Source: Sphingobacterium corticibacterium (GTDB taxonomy: Bacteria > Bacteroidota > Bacteroidia > Sphingobacteriales > Sphingobacteriaceae). Taken from it: a DNA stretch of 64,000 nucleotides. A model generated the notes under the pieces. It was given only the letters and a program-made list of their open reading frames with translations. It was not told the origin of the DNA and ran no database searches. Shown one piece after another: positions 10,211-18,414 of the stretch (positions within the stretch are counted from its first letter, which is position 1; every line of letters starts with the position of its first letter). The position numbers were made by a program, and so were the translations under genes. The stretch lies in assembly GCF_004208525.1 (NCBI RefSeq), contig NZ_SGIT01000002.1:248001-312000 (forward strand), written 5' to 3'.

Positions 10211-10218
10211 CAAAGGTA
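10211..10218 (-). promoter_or_regulatory. -7 box (TACCTTTG) upstream of ribBA
   Basis: Perfect TAnnTTTG on the minus strand, 22 bp before the ribBA ATG. The -33 region lacks a clear TTTG, so the promoter is only partly supported. Confidence 0.5.
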
Positions 10219-10282
10219 GATTTCATATGTAAATAATTTGTCTTTTAAAGGTCATATGGAATATCCTGTCAAAATCCCTGTG

Positions 10283-11737
10283 TTATATTTTCTTTCTATT
10301 AAATTTAGAAATGACCCATTTCCAAGCCCGTTCCGCTTTCTGCTTATATTGATCCGCATCAAATAAAGCCGAATCGGTTGTTGACTTATAGGTTAAAAAT
10401 GCCGCCAACGGTGTAAGCACAATAATCGCCATCCACATTCCAATAAGAGGATCCATACTCCCGTCTTTTGCGGCTTTTTCTGCCATCGTGGATATAATGT
10501 GATATATCAAAAAGAAAATGATAGCTACCACAACAGGCAAACCAAGTCCTCCTTTGCGGATAATTGCACCTAGCGGTGCACCTATAGCAAAAAGCAATAG
10601 ACAGGACACCGCTAACGTAAACTTTCTATGAAATTCAATGTGGTAACGAATATCTCTATCGGCAAAAGCTCGAAACTCAATATCTTTCATTTCCAACACA
10701 CTATTCATCTGCTGCGCTTGGCTCAACGCGTTGCTGATGATACCACGACGCTGGTCTTCTGGCACGTAATCCGTCACGAAATCGCGAAATTCTTTCACCG
10801 TTGCTTGTTGCACCGTGTCGGCTCGATAATAAGGAGAAAAATAAGAGACGTAACTTTGTGTTTCCGATAATATCTGCCGAGAAATACTATCCAATTGCAA
10901 GCGATTCGAATCGGTGTATAATTTAAGCTGCTTTAAGTTGAGCATGGAATGATGAGACTTAAATAAACTTTCATCCGTCCTTTTCATCTGAAAGGCTTCC
11001 ATATCAAACTTCTGTTCTGTTTCGGCAAAACGGAAACGTGTAAATTGCTGTCGTGGATCGTATCGTTTAGCATTCTTAACGCGTGATTCTTCGTATCGGA
11101 CACCATCTCTCAGTCGCAATATCATATAGTTATTGTCGGCAGAATTATGCATAAAACCTTCTTTTGCCAACAGCACATTATTAGCTGCATTACCGGTTCG
11201 ATGGTCATAAATCATCAAATCATACAATATTGTCCCGTCCTCACTTTTATTCTTGGCACGAATAGAATAACCGGGGATAGATTTATTAAATATTCCGGGT
11301 TTAATCAGAAAATCAGCTTTCTTATTGCGCACATCCCACAATAACGAACCCATTTTCAAGTTGACCACGGGTAGTATATAATCGGAAAACAGGAAAGAGC
11401 CTCCCGCAAATAGCGTAACCAGCACAATAAGTGGTGTCATGGCTTTTCGCAAGGAAAATCCAGCAGCTTTGATGGCAACCAATTCATAACTTTCTCCAAG
11501 ATTACCAAAAGTCATAATAGAGGACAGCAACATAGAAAGCGGCAATGCCATAGACAACTGGACAGCACACTGATAACCGATAAGTTCCATCAATACATAC
11601 CACTCAAAACCTTTCCCGATGAGATCATCGATATACTTAAATAAAAAAAGCATTAATAGCACAAACATCACGATACAAAAACATACCATGAACGGCCTAA
11701 TAAATGCTTGTAAAATTAATAAGTGTATCTTCTTCAT
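10283..11737 (-). CDS. LptF/LptG family permease (YjgP/YjgQ)
   Basis: 484 residues. Three hydrophobic helices at the N-terminus (about 10-35, 55-80, 100-125) and three at the C-terminus (about 370-460) flank a large periplasmic region, the LptF/G layout. The start FIRPFMVCFCIVMFVLLMLFLFKYIDD is typical. These proteins pair with the LptB ATPase to lift lipopolysaccharide from the inner membrane to the LptC/A bridge. It is longer than the roughly 360-residue E. coli proteins, as is usual in Bacteroidota. I cannot decide between LptF and LptG. It lies between ribBA and the START-like gene. Confidence 0.9.
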   Translation of the reverse strand: MKKIHLLILQAFIRPFMVCFCIVMFVLLMLFLFKYIDDLIGKGFEWYVLMELIGYQCAVQLSMALPLSMLLSSIMTFGNLGESYELVAIKAAGFSLRKAMTPLIVLVTLFAGGSFLFSDYILPVVNLKMGSLLWDVRNKKADFLIKPGIFNKSIPGYSIRAKNKSEDGTILYDLMIYDHRTGNAANNVLLAKEGFMHNSADNNYMILRLRDGVRYEESRVKNAKRYDPRQQFTRFRFAETEQKFDMEAFQMKRTDESLFKSHHSMLNLKQLKLYTDSNRLQLDSISRQILSETQSYVSYFSPYYRADTVQQATVKEFRDFVTDYVPEDQRRGIISNALSQAQQMNSVLEMKDIEFRAFADRDIRYHIEFHRKFTLAVSCLLLFAIGAPLGAIIRKGGLGLPVVVAIIFFLIYHIISTMAEKAAKDGSMDPLIGMWMAIIVLTPLAAFLTYKSTTDSALFDADQYKQKAERAWKWVISKFNRKKI

Positions 11738-11769
11738 ATCACCTCTTATCGATCATCGCAATACGGCTA

Positions 11770-11777
11770 CAAAGATA
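11770..11777 (-). promoter_or_regulatory. -7 box (TATCTTTG) upstream of the LptF/G gene
   Basis: Perfect TAnnTTTG on the minus strand, in the 66 bp between the START-like gene and the permease gene, 32 bp before the ATG. The -33 element is not convincing. Confidence 0.45.
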
Positions 11778-11803
11778 CTATTTTTTTCGGTAGTAATCTT
11801 AAC

Positions 11804-12181
11804 TTATGCGCCTATAACACTCTGCAGATAGCCGACAGAATTGTTCCATATCTGCTTCCTATCTTCCAAATTATCAGGCTTTACAAAATCGGTGATGGCA
11901 AGTGCTACGTCATTGGTTAATTCATCCTGTATAATCTCTATTTCAAAATAATAAGGCTCGTCCTCCAGCCATTTAAAACGTACACTTTTATTCTCCTTTA
12001 CCGAGACTAATTTGGCCCGATTCATCTCGTCGTCCCATATGAACTCATAGATACCCTCTTTGTAATTGACGTCATCAGCAAACCATTGCGCCAATGCATT
12101 CGGCTCATGGATAAAAGGAAACAAAATTCGTGGTGATGAATTTATAATATACTCTAAGTGAATTTCTACTTTCTTTTCCAT
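11804..12181 (-). CDS. START-like (AHSA1/SRPBCC-type) domain protein
   Basis: 125 residues, one domain. The opening KVEIHLEYIINSSPRILFPFIHEPNALAQWFADDV and the segment FEWDDEMNRAKLVSVKENKSVRFKW-type strand pattern match the START-like proteins common in Bacteroidota, small cytoplasmic helix-grip folds with a hydrophobic pocket. Ligand and role are unknown. No signal peptide. It precedes the LptF/G gene on the same strand by 66 bp, which may have its own promoter. Confidence 0.75.
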   Translation of the reverse strand: MEKKVEIHLEYIINSSPRILFPFIHEPNALAQWFADDVNYKEGIYEFIWDDEMNRAKLVSVKENKSVRFKWLEDEPYYFEIEIIQDELTNDVALAITDFVKPDNLEDRKQIWNNSVGYLQSVIGA

Positions 12182-12322
12182 ATAGTTTGTTTTGGTTAAT
12201 TAAAAAACCAAGCTATTTTGTCTGTCGGTAAGTATACAATTTTATTTTGTGATTCAAAACAGAATAACAGAATTAATTTTTTACATCGATTGTTTACGAA
12301 AACAAAAAAAATATTTTTTGCC

Positions 12323-12352
12323 TTTGGAAATGGCGACTTATTGCTATATTTG
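12323..12352 (+). promoter_or_regulatory. Promoter of the tRNA-Met gene
   Basis: A TTTG at 12323-12326 and a perfect TAnnTTTG (TATATTTG) at 12345-12352 are separated by 18 nt, one less than the usual 19-21. The box ends 13 nt before the mature tRNA, as expected for a short 5' leader. Confidence 0.7.
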
Positions 12353-12365
12353 CATCACGAAAAAC

Positions 12366-12439
12366 GGCGGGGTAGCTCAGATGGTTAGAGCGCAGGATTC
12401 ATAACCCTGAGGTCGGCAGTTCGATCCTGCTCCCCGCTA
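12366..12439 (+). tRNA. tRNA-Met (anticodon CAT)
   Basis: A 74-nt cloverleaf can be folded by hand: acceptor GGCGGGG with CCCCGCT (G1-U72 wobble), D arm GCTC...GAGC, anticodon loop TTCATAA, variable loop AGGTC and T arm GGCAG-TTCGATC-CTGCT, discriminator A, and no encoded CCA. The anticodon stem has one A-C mismatch at its loop end. The acceptor lacks the 1-72 mismatch style of initiators, so this is probably the elongator. A lysidine-modified tRNA-Ile(CAT) cannot be fully excluded. Confidence 0.93.
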
Positions 12440-12449
12440 CTTGGTTATC

Positions 12450-12487
12450 AGAGGGTTACATGTAAAAATGTAACCCTCTTTGTTTTT
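12450..12487 (+). terminator. Intrinsic terminator after tRNA-Met
   Basis: A 12-bp perfect stem, 12450-12461 (AGAGGGTTACAT) with 12468-12479, loop of 6, followed by a T-rich stretch (TTGTTTTT). It begins 11 nt after the tRNA. Confidence 0.93.
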
Positions 12488-12558
12488 GGTACGGAACTAA
12501 ATTATCAATGCTTTTTTTGCAGACGAAATGCAACATACGGCAGTTATTATATTTTCCA

Positions 12559-12566
12559 TATCTTTG
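12559..12566 (+). promoter_or_regulatory. -7 box (TATCTTTG) abutting the NlpC/P60 start codon
   Basis: Perfect TAnnTTTG, separated from the ATG at 12572 by only 5 nt. Transcription would begin at or next to the start codon. No -33 TTTG is visible. Confidence 0.45.
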
Positions 12567-12571
12567 TTAAC

Positions 12572-13084
12572 ATGAATGCAGCACACTACATAGGAAAAAA
12601 CTGCCTCATGGTCATTTTTTTGATCATGGCTATTTCGCTAAAGGCTGTTTCTTCTACGAAATCTACTATAGATTATACGCATAATGATCCTGCCGAACAA
12701 AGTCTTATTACGTTTGCCAAGAAACTATTGGGTGTCAAATATAAATATGGCGCAGCGAGTCCATCTCAAGGGTTCGACTGTTCCGGCTTTGTCCATTATG
12801 TATTTAAACAGTTTGGTATAACATTGCCCAGAAGCTCTTCTGCTATCGGACAAACCGGTGACAACATTTCGTTAGCGGAGGCCAAAGCCGGTGATATCAT
12901 CCTATTTACCGGTACCAACCCGGCAAAGAGAATAATAGGTCATGTCGGTATTGTTTTGTCAAATAACAAGGGGAAAGAATTACGTTTTATCCATGCAAGC
13001 TCCGGTAAAGCGTACGCGGTCACCGAAACGTCGTTGGAAGGCAGCTACAAAAAGCGGTTCATGAAGGTGATCCGAGTTATATAA
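12572..13084 (+). CDS. NlpC/P60 family cysteine peptidase (cell-wall hydrolase)
   Basis: 170 residues. Signal peptide in the first 30 or so residues (CLMVIFLIMAISLKAVSS). The NlpC/P60 domain (about 45-165) shows the catalytic Cys in QGFDCSGFVHYVF, His in GHVGIVL and a third polar residue in IHASSGK. Such enzymes cut the gamma-D-glutamyl-diaminopimelate bond in peptidoglycan peptides, in the periplasm. If the ATG at 12572 is used the transcript may be leaderless; an internal ATG at 12608 would still give a signal peptide. The gene stands alone between the tRNA terminator and the next plus-strand gene. Confidence 0.9.
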   Translation: MNAAHYIGKNCLMVIFLIMAISLKAVSSTKSTIDYTHNDPAEQSLITFAKKLLGVKYKYGAASPSQGFDCSGFVHYVFKQFGITLPRSSSAIGQTGDNISLAEAKAGDIILFTGTNPAKRIIGHVGIVLSNNKGKELRFIHASSGKAYAVTETSLEGSYKKRFMKVIRVI

Positions 13085-13090
13085 CGCAAC

Positions 13091-13274
13091 TTATCTTTTA
13101 GAAAATAGAGAACGTCCTAGCTTTTTTCGTGTTATTATTGTCAAGTAAGGGTAGATCCCCTGTACAGTAATCAGCGCATTACGGAAGATCATCATGCTAA
13201 ACGGATACAATTCCAAAAAATATATCCCGAACTGTTAAGGCTGACATACTACCACTTAATATAATCTTAAACAT
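13091..13274 (-). pseudogene. Possible small broken membrane-protein gene
   Basis: Two overlapping minus-strand frames fill this otherwise empty 255-bp gap. Frame A starts with ATG at 13274 and runs 25 residues (MFKIILSGSMSALTVRDIFF...) to a TAG at 13197-13199. Frame B is open from 13234 and gives 47 residues with protein-like content (YPFSMMIFRNALITVQGIYP, then a basic tail RKKLGRS) to TAA at 13091. A single-base change in the A/T-rich stretch near 13215-13232 would join them into a small hydrophobic protein of roughly 65 residues. It may be a frameshifted remnant or chance. I do not recognise the family. Confidence 0.3.
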
Positions 13275-13339
13275 ACCGCTACGATTTGTTAATTTTAAAA
13301 AGTGACTTTTGTGAAAACAAAAATTTATCAGCTAAAAAT

Positions 13340-14911
13340 ATGAATTTAAAACTCACTACACTCATTGCCGGGCTTTTTATTTCAAACTTCGTCTACGGAC
13401 AAGAGATTGCCAAAGGAATAGTTTATGAGGACACAAACCTGAACGGTAAAAGGGATGCAAAAGAAAAAGGAGTAGCACAAGTTGCCGTCAGCAACGGGAT
13501 AGATGTTGTCCTTACCGATGCATCAGGGCGCTACAGCATTCCAGCGCGGGATAATAGTATTTTTTTTGTTATCAAACCCAACGGCTATCAGTTCCCAGTG
13601 GACGAAAATAACAAGCCAAAATTTTATTATATCCACAAACCGGCGGGGTCACCTAACCTAAAGTATGAAGGCAGTAAACCAACCGGAAAACTACCTAAAT
13701 CTGTCGATTTTGCTTTAAAAAAAGATGTCAACGAGCAAAAGAATTTTAGTGCTTTAGTCTTTGGTGATCCACAGGCATACAATTTGGATGAGATTGATTA
13801 TTTTGACAGGGGTATTATACAGGATATTGTGGATAAAGAGAAGTTCTCTTTTGGTCTGAGTTTAGGGGATTTAGTGGGTGACGATCTGGTTTTACACGCT
13901 CCTTATATAGAAACCGTAGGTAAGCTTGGTCTTCCTTGGTTTAACGTAATGGGAAACCACGACATGAATTATGATGTTCAGGAGGATATATTGTCTGATG
14001 AAACATATGAAAGCAATTTCGGACCCAATAATTTCTCTTTTAATTACGGAGATGCACATTTTATCATCCTTGATAACATTTTATATCCTAATCCCCGCAC
14101 AGGAAAAGGCTATTTGGGTGGTTTCCGAAAAGATCAACTAGACTTTGTAGAAAACAATTTAAAGTTCGTCCCGAAAGATAAATTGATTGTACTAGCCTTC
14201 CACATCCCCCTCTTTCACGAAAATTCCAATGTTTTCCGAGATGAAGACAGACAGCGTTTATTCGATTTGTTGGCAGAATATCCTAATACGCTTTCGCTAT
14301 CTGCGCATACGCATCTCCAAAGACATAATTTTTACACCAAAGATGATGGCTGGAAACAGGAGAAGCCGCACCACGAATATAATGTAGGTACTACTTCAGG
14401 TGATTGGTATTCGGGGTTAAAAAATAAACAGGGTGTACCTGCATCGACGATGCGTGATGGAACCCCAAAAGGTTACGCCATCTTGAACATCAGTGGCAAT
14501 ACCTATACAGTTGACTACAAAGTAGCAGGCGAGCCCGACGATTACCAGTTAAGCATTACGTTCCCAACAGAATTGCAACAAAGGAACGTTAGACGTCATA
14601 CCCTGTATGCAAACTTTTTTATCGGCTCCGCTAATGATGTGGTAGAATATAGTCTCGATGGTAAAAGCTGGATCAAAATGCAACACACCGAAATAGAAGA
14701 TCCTCGTTATCAATTCAACGTATTGAAGTTTGATAACGCAGCAACCTTAATGGATGGACGCAGACCATCGGCAGCGGCACCATCTACCCACATCTGGGAA
14801 ACTAAACTACCTGGAAAATTGGAAATGGGCCAACACACTATACAGGTAAGAGCTACCGATATGTTCGGAAAAACACACTTACAAACGAAGGAACTAAAAA
14901 TAGTTCAATAA
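13340..14911 (+). CDS. Secreted calcineurin-like phosphoesterase
   Basis: Start set at ATG 13340, which gives a clean signal peptide (KLTTLIAGLFISNFVYGQ); the frame opens earlier at a TTG (13286). 523 residues. An N-terminal beta-sandwich of about 110 residues (KGIVYEDTNLNGKRDAKE..., SdrD/MetallophosN-like) is followed by the metallophosphatase core with all metal ligands: FGDPQ, LGDLVGD, GNHD, AFHIP and SAHTH. A C-terminal domain of about 150 residues resembles MetallophosC. It would hydrolyse phosphoesters in the periplasm or outside the cell; the substrate is unknown. No operon partner. Confidence 0.9.
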   Translation: MNLKLTTLIAGLFISNFVYGQEIAKGIVYEDTNLNGKRDAKEKGVAQVAVSNGIDVVLTDASGRYSIPARDNSIFFVIKPNGYQFPVDENNKPKFYYIHKPAGSPNLKYEGSKPTGKLPKSVDFALKKDVNEQKNFSALVFGDPQAYNLDEIDYFDRGIIQDIVDKEKFSFGLSLGDLVGDDLVLHAPYIETVGKLGLPWFNVMGNHDMNYDVQEDILSDETYESNFGPNNFSFNYGDAHFIILDNILYPNPRTGKGYLGGFRKDQLDFVENNLKFVPKDKLIVLAFHIPLFHENSNVFRDEDRQRLFDLLAEYPNTLSLSAHTHLQRHNFYTKDDGWKQEKPHHEYNVGTTSGDWYSGLKNKQGVPASTMRDGTPKGYAILNISGNTYTVDYKVAGEPDDYQLSITFPTELQQRNVRRHTLYANFFIGSANDVVEYSLDGKSWIKMQHTEIEDPRYQFNVLKFDNAATLMDGRRPSAAAPSTHIWETKLPGKLEMGQHTIQVRATDMFGKTHLQTKELKIVQ

Positions 14912-14925
14912 ATAGCTTAAAAAAA

Positions 14926-14951
14926 GAGTGCTATGTTTTTTCATAGCACTC
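14926..14951. terminator. Bidirectional terminator between convergent genes
   Basis: A 10-bp perfect stem, 14926-14935 (GAGTGCTATG) with 14942-14951, loop TTTTTT, preceded by an A run and followed by CTTTT. It lies between the phosphoesterase (+) and the barrel protein (-) and can serve both. Confidence 0.85.
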
Positions 14952-14972
14952 CTTTTCATATTCCTTGTAAGT

Positions 14973-15479
14973 TTACCACAAATGATACCGCACACCAAAC
15001 ATCAAATAGTTCGGTTGTGTTTCCTCCCATTCAAGATTGTACTTCAATTTATATCCGGTGTACAACGATAAGTTCGCTGATGGAAAGTAATAACTCACGC
15101 CGACTTGCCCATTCATGATCGTAAAGTTCTCCCTTCTTTCAGGCAAGACTTGTTCTTGGTCTGCCATCAACTCATTGTAACGGTAAAAATCCTGGCTTAC
15201 CCCACCACCAATAAATACGTTAAAGTTACTCCGGGTTTTATCCAGCAATGACAACAGATAATCCGCTCCTACGGCGACATACCCATTTCGACCGTATACC
15301 TGCGCCTGTATGGCGGAGTGCTTGGCGAAATCGTACTTTCCTTGGATACCAAACGCTCCTTGATAATCCGGAGATTCTAATTGTACATCACCGTTGAACC
15401 CGAATGCCCAAGCATGATCTTGTGCTTTTCCATGCGACATGATTACCGATAAAAGTAGCAATAGAAAGATTTTCTTCAT
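14973..15479 (-). CDS. Small outer-membrane beta-barrel-like protein
   Basis: 168 residues with a signal peptide (KKIFLLLLLSVIMSHGKAQ). The mature part is alternating amphipathic strands (AWAFGFNGDVQLE, AFGIQGKYDF, NGQVGVSYYF, LSLYTGYKLKY) and ends in an aromatic residue (...MFGVRYHLW), the usual OmpA/OmpW-type barrel signature. With about 150 mature residues it could make an eight-stranded barrel. Function unknown. Last gene of the minus-strand run that includes hemE and hemJ, 38 bp after hemJ. Confidence 0.7.
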   Translation of the reverse strand: MKKIFLLLLLSVIMSHGKAQDHAWAFGFNGDVQLESPDYQGAFGIQGKYDFAKHSAIQAQVYGRNGYVAVGADYLLSLLDKTRSNFNVFIGGGVSQDFYRYNELMADQEQVLPERRENFTIMNGQVGVSYYFPSANLSLYTGYKLKYNLEWEETQPNYLMFGVRYHLW

Positions 15480-15517
15480 TTGTTTAATTCGTTATTTGTA
15501 ATTATTAGCTAGTCACG

Positions 15518-16057
15518 TCATGAATTACGAGACCTATACCGCTTATATAACTTGATTAAAATCATCAATAACACGGCCAATCCTAATAAACCTAACACAC
15601 CATAAATCCAATCAATGGCCGATCTAAAAATAACTAAAAAAACGATAGCAAAAAGAATAATAGTAGATACTTCGTTCCACAAGCGTAACTGCGAGGATGT
15701 CCATACCGATTCGCCTTTTGCTAGCTGTTTCATAATCTGCTGACTTTTAAAGTGGTAAAACACCAAAAGTCCCACAAAAGCGAGCTTCACATGCATCCAG
15801 CCCTGACTTAACAAACCCGGCGACAGATAAAGCATAGTTAACGCCGTAGCCACGGTGATATACATCGCCGGTGTAGCGATTACCCACCAAAGTCTCCGTT
15901 CCATAACCACGAATTGCCCATGCAACACCTGATATTCTATATCCGATTTTTGCTTTGCTTCAGTATGATAGATGAACAAACGAGGCATGTAGAACAACCC
16001 TGCCATCCAGCAGACCATAAAGATAATATGCAACGCTTTTGCGTATAGGTATATCAT
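15518..16057 (-). CDS. hemJ: Protoporphyrinogen IX oxidase HemJ
   Basis: 179 residues with about four to five transmembrane helices. The N-terminal motif YAKALHIIFMVCWMAGLFYMPRLFIYH, with its conserved His residues, is diagnostic of HemJ (UPF0093). It oxidizes protoporphyrinogen IX to protoporphyrin IX in the inner membrane, the penultimate step of heme synthesis by the protoporphyrin route. It lies 92 bp downstream of hemE on the same strand, which supports the call. A run of basic residues closes the C-terminus (KLYKRYRSRNS). Confidence 0.9.
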   Translation of the reverse strand: MIYLYAKALHIIFMVCWMAGLFYMPRLFIYHTEAKQKSDIEYQVLHGQFVVMERRLWWVIATPAMYITVATALTMLYLSPGLLSQGWMHVKLAFVGLLVFYHFKSQQIMKQLAKGESVWTSSQLRLWNEVSTIILFAIVFLVIFRSAIDWIYGVLGLLGLAVLLMILIKLYKRYRSRNS

Positions 16058-16149
16058 TTTATTTAATTAGCAGTCAGCAACTATATTGTTAACTAACTTC
16101 CACTTTTTACTTGTCACTTTATAATCTTGTTATCATTTCACTCATCATG

Positions 16150-17184
16150 CTAATAGCGAAATCTCTTCACCACGTTGATCGCATGTTTCACGTTATCAAA
16201 CGGAATATCCGGCATAATACCATGTCCCAGATTAAAGATAAATCCATTCTCGCCACGCATCCGTTCAAACAATTGCAGAATTTTGTCTTCGATAACGCTC
16301 TTATCCGCATACAATACAAACGGATCTAAATTACCTTGTACGGCAACGCCCGCCGGAAGTATCTGCTTCACATTTTTTAAGTCAGCATTCCAATCGATAG
16401 ATATTACATCCGGATTTGCATCTGCCATCATCGGCGCAAATACCGACGATCCCTTACAGAAAGAAATCACGGGAACAGTGCGCTTGATATTGGCTAGGAT
16501 ATATTTATTATAATAGTGTGAAAAATCACGATAATCGTTCCATGACAACGCTAACGCCCAACTATCGAACAATTGTACAGCGTTGACCCCAGCATCGATT
16601 TGCATATTCAGATAGTTTATCGTTACATCGGCAATTTTTTGTAGAAGCTGATGTGCTAAAGCCGGTTCGTTATTAAGCAATAATTTTGTTCGTTTAAAGT
16701 CTTTAGAAGAACCTCCTTCCACAAGATAACTCAAGATAGTGAATGGCGCACCCGCAAAGCCGATTAAGGGGATACGTCCCGCCAAGCGTTCCTGTATTAC
16801 GCGAATTGCATCTGCCACATACCGTAGTTTATCCACACAATCGGTTTCCAGTCTGTCCACGTCTGCCTGCGTACGTATGGGATTACTGAATCGAGGACCT
16901 ACACCTTGTTCAAACGACAACTCTCCTCCCATGGCTTCTCCCGTTACCAAAATATCCGAAAATAGGATGGCCGCATCAATATCCAAAAGGTCTACGGGCA
17001 GCATGGTAACGTCTGCCGCAATTTCCGGTGTTTTACACATCTCTAAAAAACTGTACTTATTCTTTATTTCCCAATATTCGGGCATAAAGCGTCCAGCTTG
17101 ACGCATCATCCAAACAGGAGGTCTCTCCGTAGACTGCGATAACGCAGCTCTAATCAATAAATCGTTCTGTAAAGTTTTGTTCAC
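16150..17184 (-). CDS. hemE: Uroporphyrinogen decarboxylase
   Basis: 344 residues, full length. The conserved N-terminal segment RPPVWMMRQAGRFMPEY and the glycine-rich loop FAGAPFTILSYLVEG identify the family; QLFDSWA and GNLDP are also present. It removes four acetate carboxyls from uroporphyrinogen III to give coproporphyrinogen III in the cytoplasm. The start is a GTG whose first base is the last base of the upstream gene's TAG (TAGTG), so translation is probably coupled to that gene. Confidence 0.97.
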   Translation of the reverse strand: MNKTLQNDLLIRAALSQSTERPPVWMMRQAGRFMPEYWEIKNKYSFLEMCKTPEIAADVTMLPVDLLDIDAAILFSDILVTGEAMGGELSFEQGVGPRFSNPIRTQADVDRLETDCVDKLRYVADAIRVIQERLAGRIPLIGFAGAPFTILSYLVEGGSSKDFKRTKLLLNNEPALAHQLLQKIADVTINYLNMQIDAGVNAVQLFDSWALALSWNDYRDFSHYYNKYILANIKRTVPVISFCKGSSVFAPMMADANPDVISIDWNADLKNVKQILPAGVAVQGNLDPFVLYADKSVIEDKILQLFERMRGENGFIFNLGHGIMPDIPFDNVKHAINVVKRFRY

Positions 17185-17699
17185 TAGGTCTGTTTATTTA
17201 GTTCATTTTCTATTTTTTCAATAATCGCTTTTTGGCGTTCCGTAAGCTTAAGCTTATTGGCAAGCTCGATATAGACGGGTACGCGGTCGTAATTACGTTT
17301 GCGCAAACTGATGTTTGCTAAATTGATCAATACAAATCCTTTCTCGGCATCCCGTTTCCACGGCAAACGGGATGCTAATTGAAAATGATATTCGGCATCG
17401 TCGACCCGTTCCTCTTTAAGGGCTATATTTCCCATCATAAATTCATAGTAATTCCGACGCCTCTTCCGTAGTTTGTCGGGATCCTTAATTTCCGATAACA
17501 ACGCCTTTGTTTTCTCATAATCTTGTTTGTGAAACGCCTGAGTAGCTAAGAAAACGGTACCTTCGCGGTAATGACTCCATATAAAATATCCGATCAGCCC
17601 TAAAATATAAACCGCCATATTATAGTGCTTCTCGTAAACTGCATAAAGAAGAAATGTCACCGCTATACCGATGACAATCATTCTCACTCGTGTATTCAT
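17184..17699 (-). CDS. Membrane-anchored TPR-like protein
   Basis: 171 residues. Two hydrophobic helices occupy about residues 7-45. The rest is helical with TPR-like spacing (ATQAFHKQDYEKTKALL, YEFMMGNIALKEERVDDAEY, GFVLINLANISLRKRNYDRV). No enzyme motif. It lies between a response regulator gene and hemE; its stop overlaps the hemE start by 1 nt and its start is 7 bp after the regulator gene. It may act as a scaffold at the inner membrane, but this is inference. Confidence 0.7.
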   Translation of the reverse strand: MNTRVRMIVIGIAVTFLLYAVYEKHYNMAVYILGLIGYFIWSHYREGTVFLATQAFHKQDYEKTKALLSEIKDPDKLRKRRRNYYEFMMGNIALKEERVDDAEYHFQLASRLPWKRDAEKGFVLINLANISLRKRNYDRVPVYIELANKLKLTERQKAIIEKIENELNKQT

Positions 17700-17706
17700 C
17701 TATGTG

Positions 17707-18414
17707 TTATGTTGGTGTATCCGTGAATTTATACCCTACCCCACGAATCGAATGAAAATACACAGGATGTTTTTGGTCTGGCTCAAAATACTTGCGGAAT
17801 GTCAAAATAAAATTATCTATTGTACGCGTCGATGGATAAACATCATAATTCCACACAGTTTCCAATATTTGCTCCCGGGAAACGGCTTCATTTTTTCGTT
17901 CAATCAACAGTTTCAACAGCATCGTTTCCTTTTTTGTCAACGAGGTAACCGTACCGTCCGCATGATGGAGTTCATACGAGTTAAAGTAAATTGTTTTATC
18001 ACCGATAGTATATGAATTAAACTCCTTTAAATCGTCTGATTTAAGTCCTCTGCGAATCAGATTACCAACACGAAGAATAAGCTCTTCTAGATTAAAAGGC
18101 TTCACCAAATAATCATCCGCCCCTTTTTTCAAACCGGTGATACGATCTTCACTGCTGTTTTTAGCGGTCAGAAACATGATAGGTACTTCGGTATTCTGCA
18201 GCCGAATGGTTTCGGCAACCTGAAAGCCGTCGATTTCCGGAATCATCACGTCCAGAATAATTAGATTAAAGCGTTCTTCCTTGAAAATCTTCAACGCTTT
18301 CTTTCCGTCTGTAGCCGTCGTTACCCGATACCCCTCTAATTCTAAATTTAATTTAATCGCTTCCAACAAGTGCTCCTCGTCTTCCACCAATAGTATACGT
18401 TGCTTAGTTTGCAT
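17707..18414 (-). CDS. OmpR-family response regulator
   Basis: Start taken at ATG 18414 (MQTKQRILLVEDEEH); an in-frame TTG lies 9 bp earlier. 235 residues. The receiver domain has phospho-Asp in LIILDVMIPEIDG and Lys in YLVKPFNLEE. The winged-helix domain carries SLTKKETMLLKLL and IRGVGYKFTD. The gene overlaps the 3' end of the kinase gene by 11 bp, so the two form a two-component system. It is followed after 7 bp by the TPR-like gene and then hemE. Confidence 0.94.
   Translation of the reverse strand: MQTKQRILLVEDEEHLLEAIKLNLELEGYRVTTATDGKKALKIFKEERFNLIILDVMIPEIDGFQVAETIRLQNTEVPIMFLTAKNSSEDRITGLKKGADDYLVKPFNLEELILRVGNLIRRGLKSDDLKEFNSYTIGDKTIYFNSYELHHADGTVTSLTKKETMLLKLLIERKNEAVSREQILETVWNYDVYPSTRTIDNFILTFRKYFEPDQKHPVYFHSIRGVGYKFTDTPT

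Noticed and set aside
10189-10282. FMN riboswitch before ribBA
   Set aside because: Only 94 bp with a -7 box; no conserved RFN-like pairing could be drawn.
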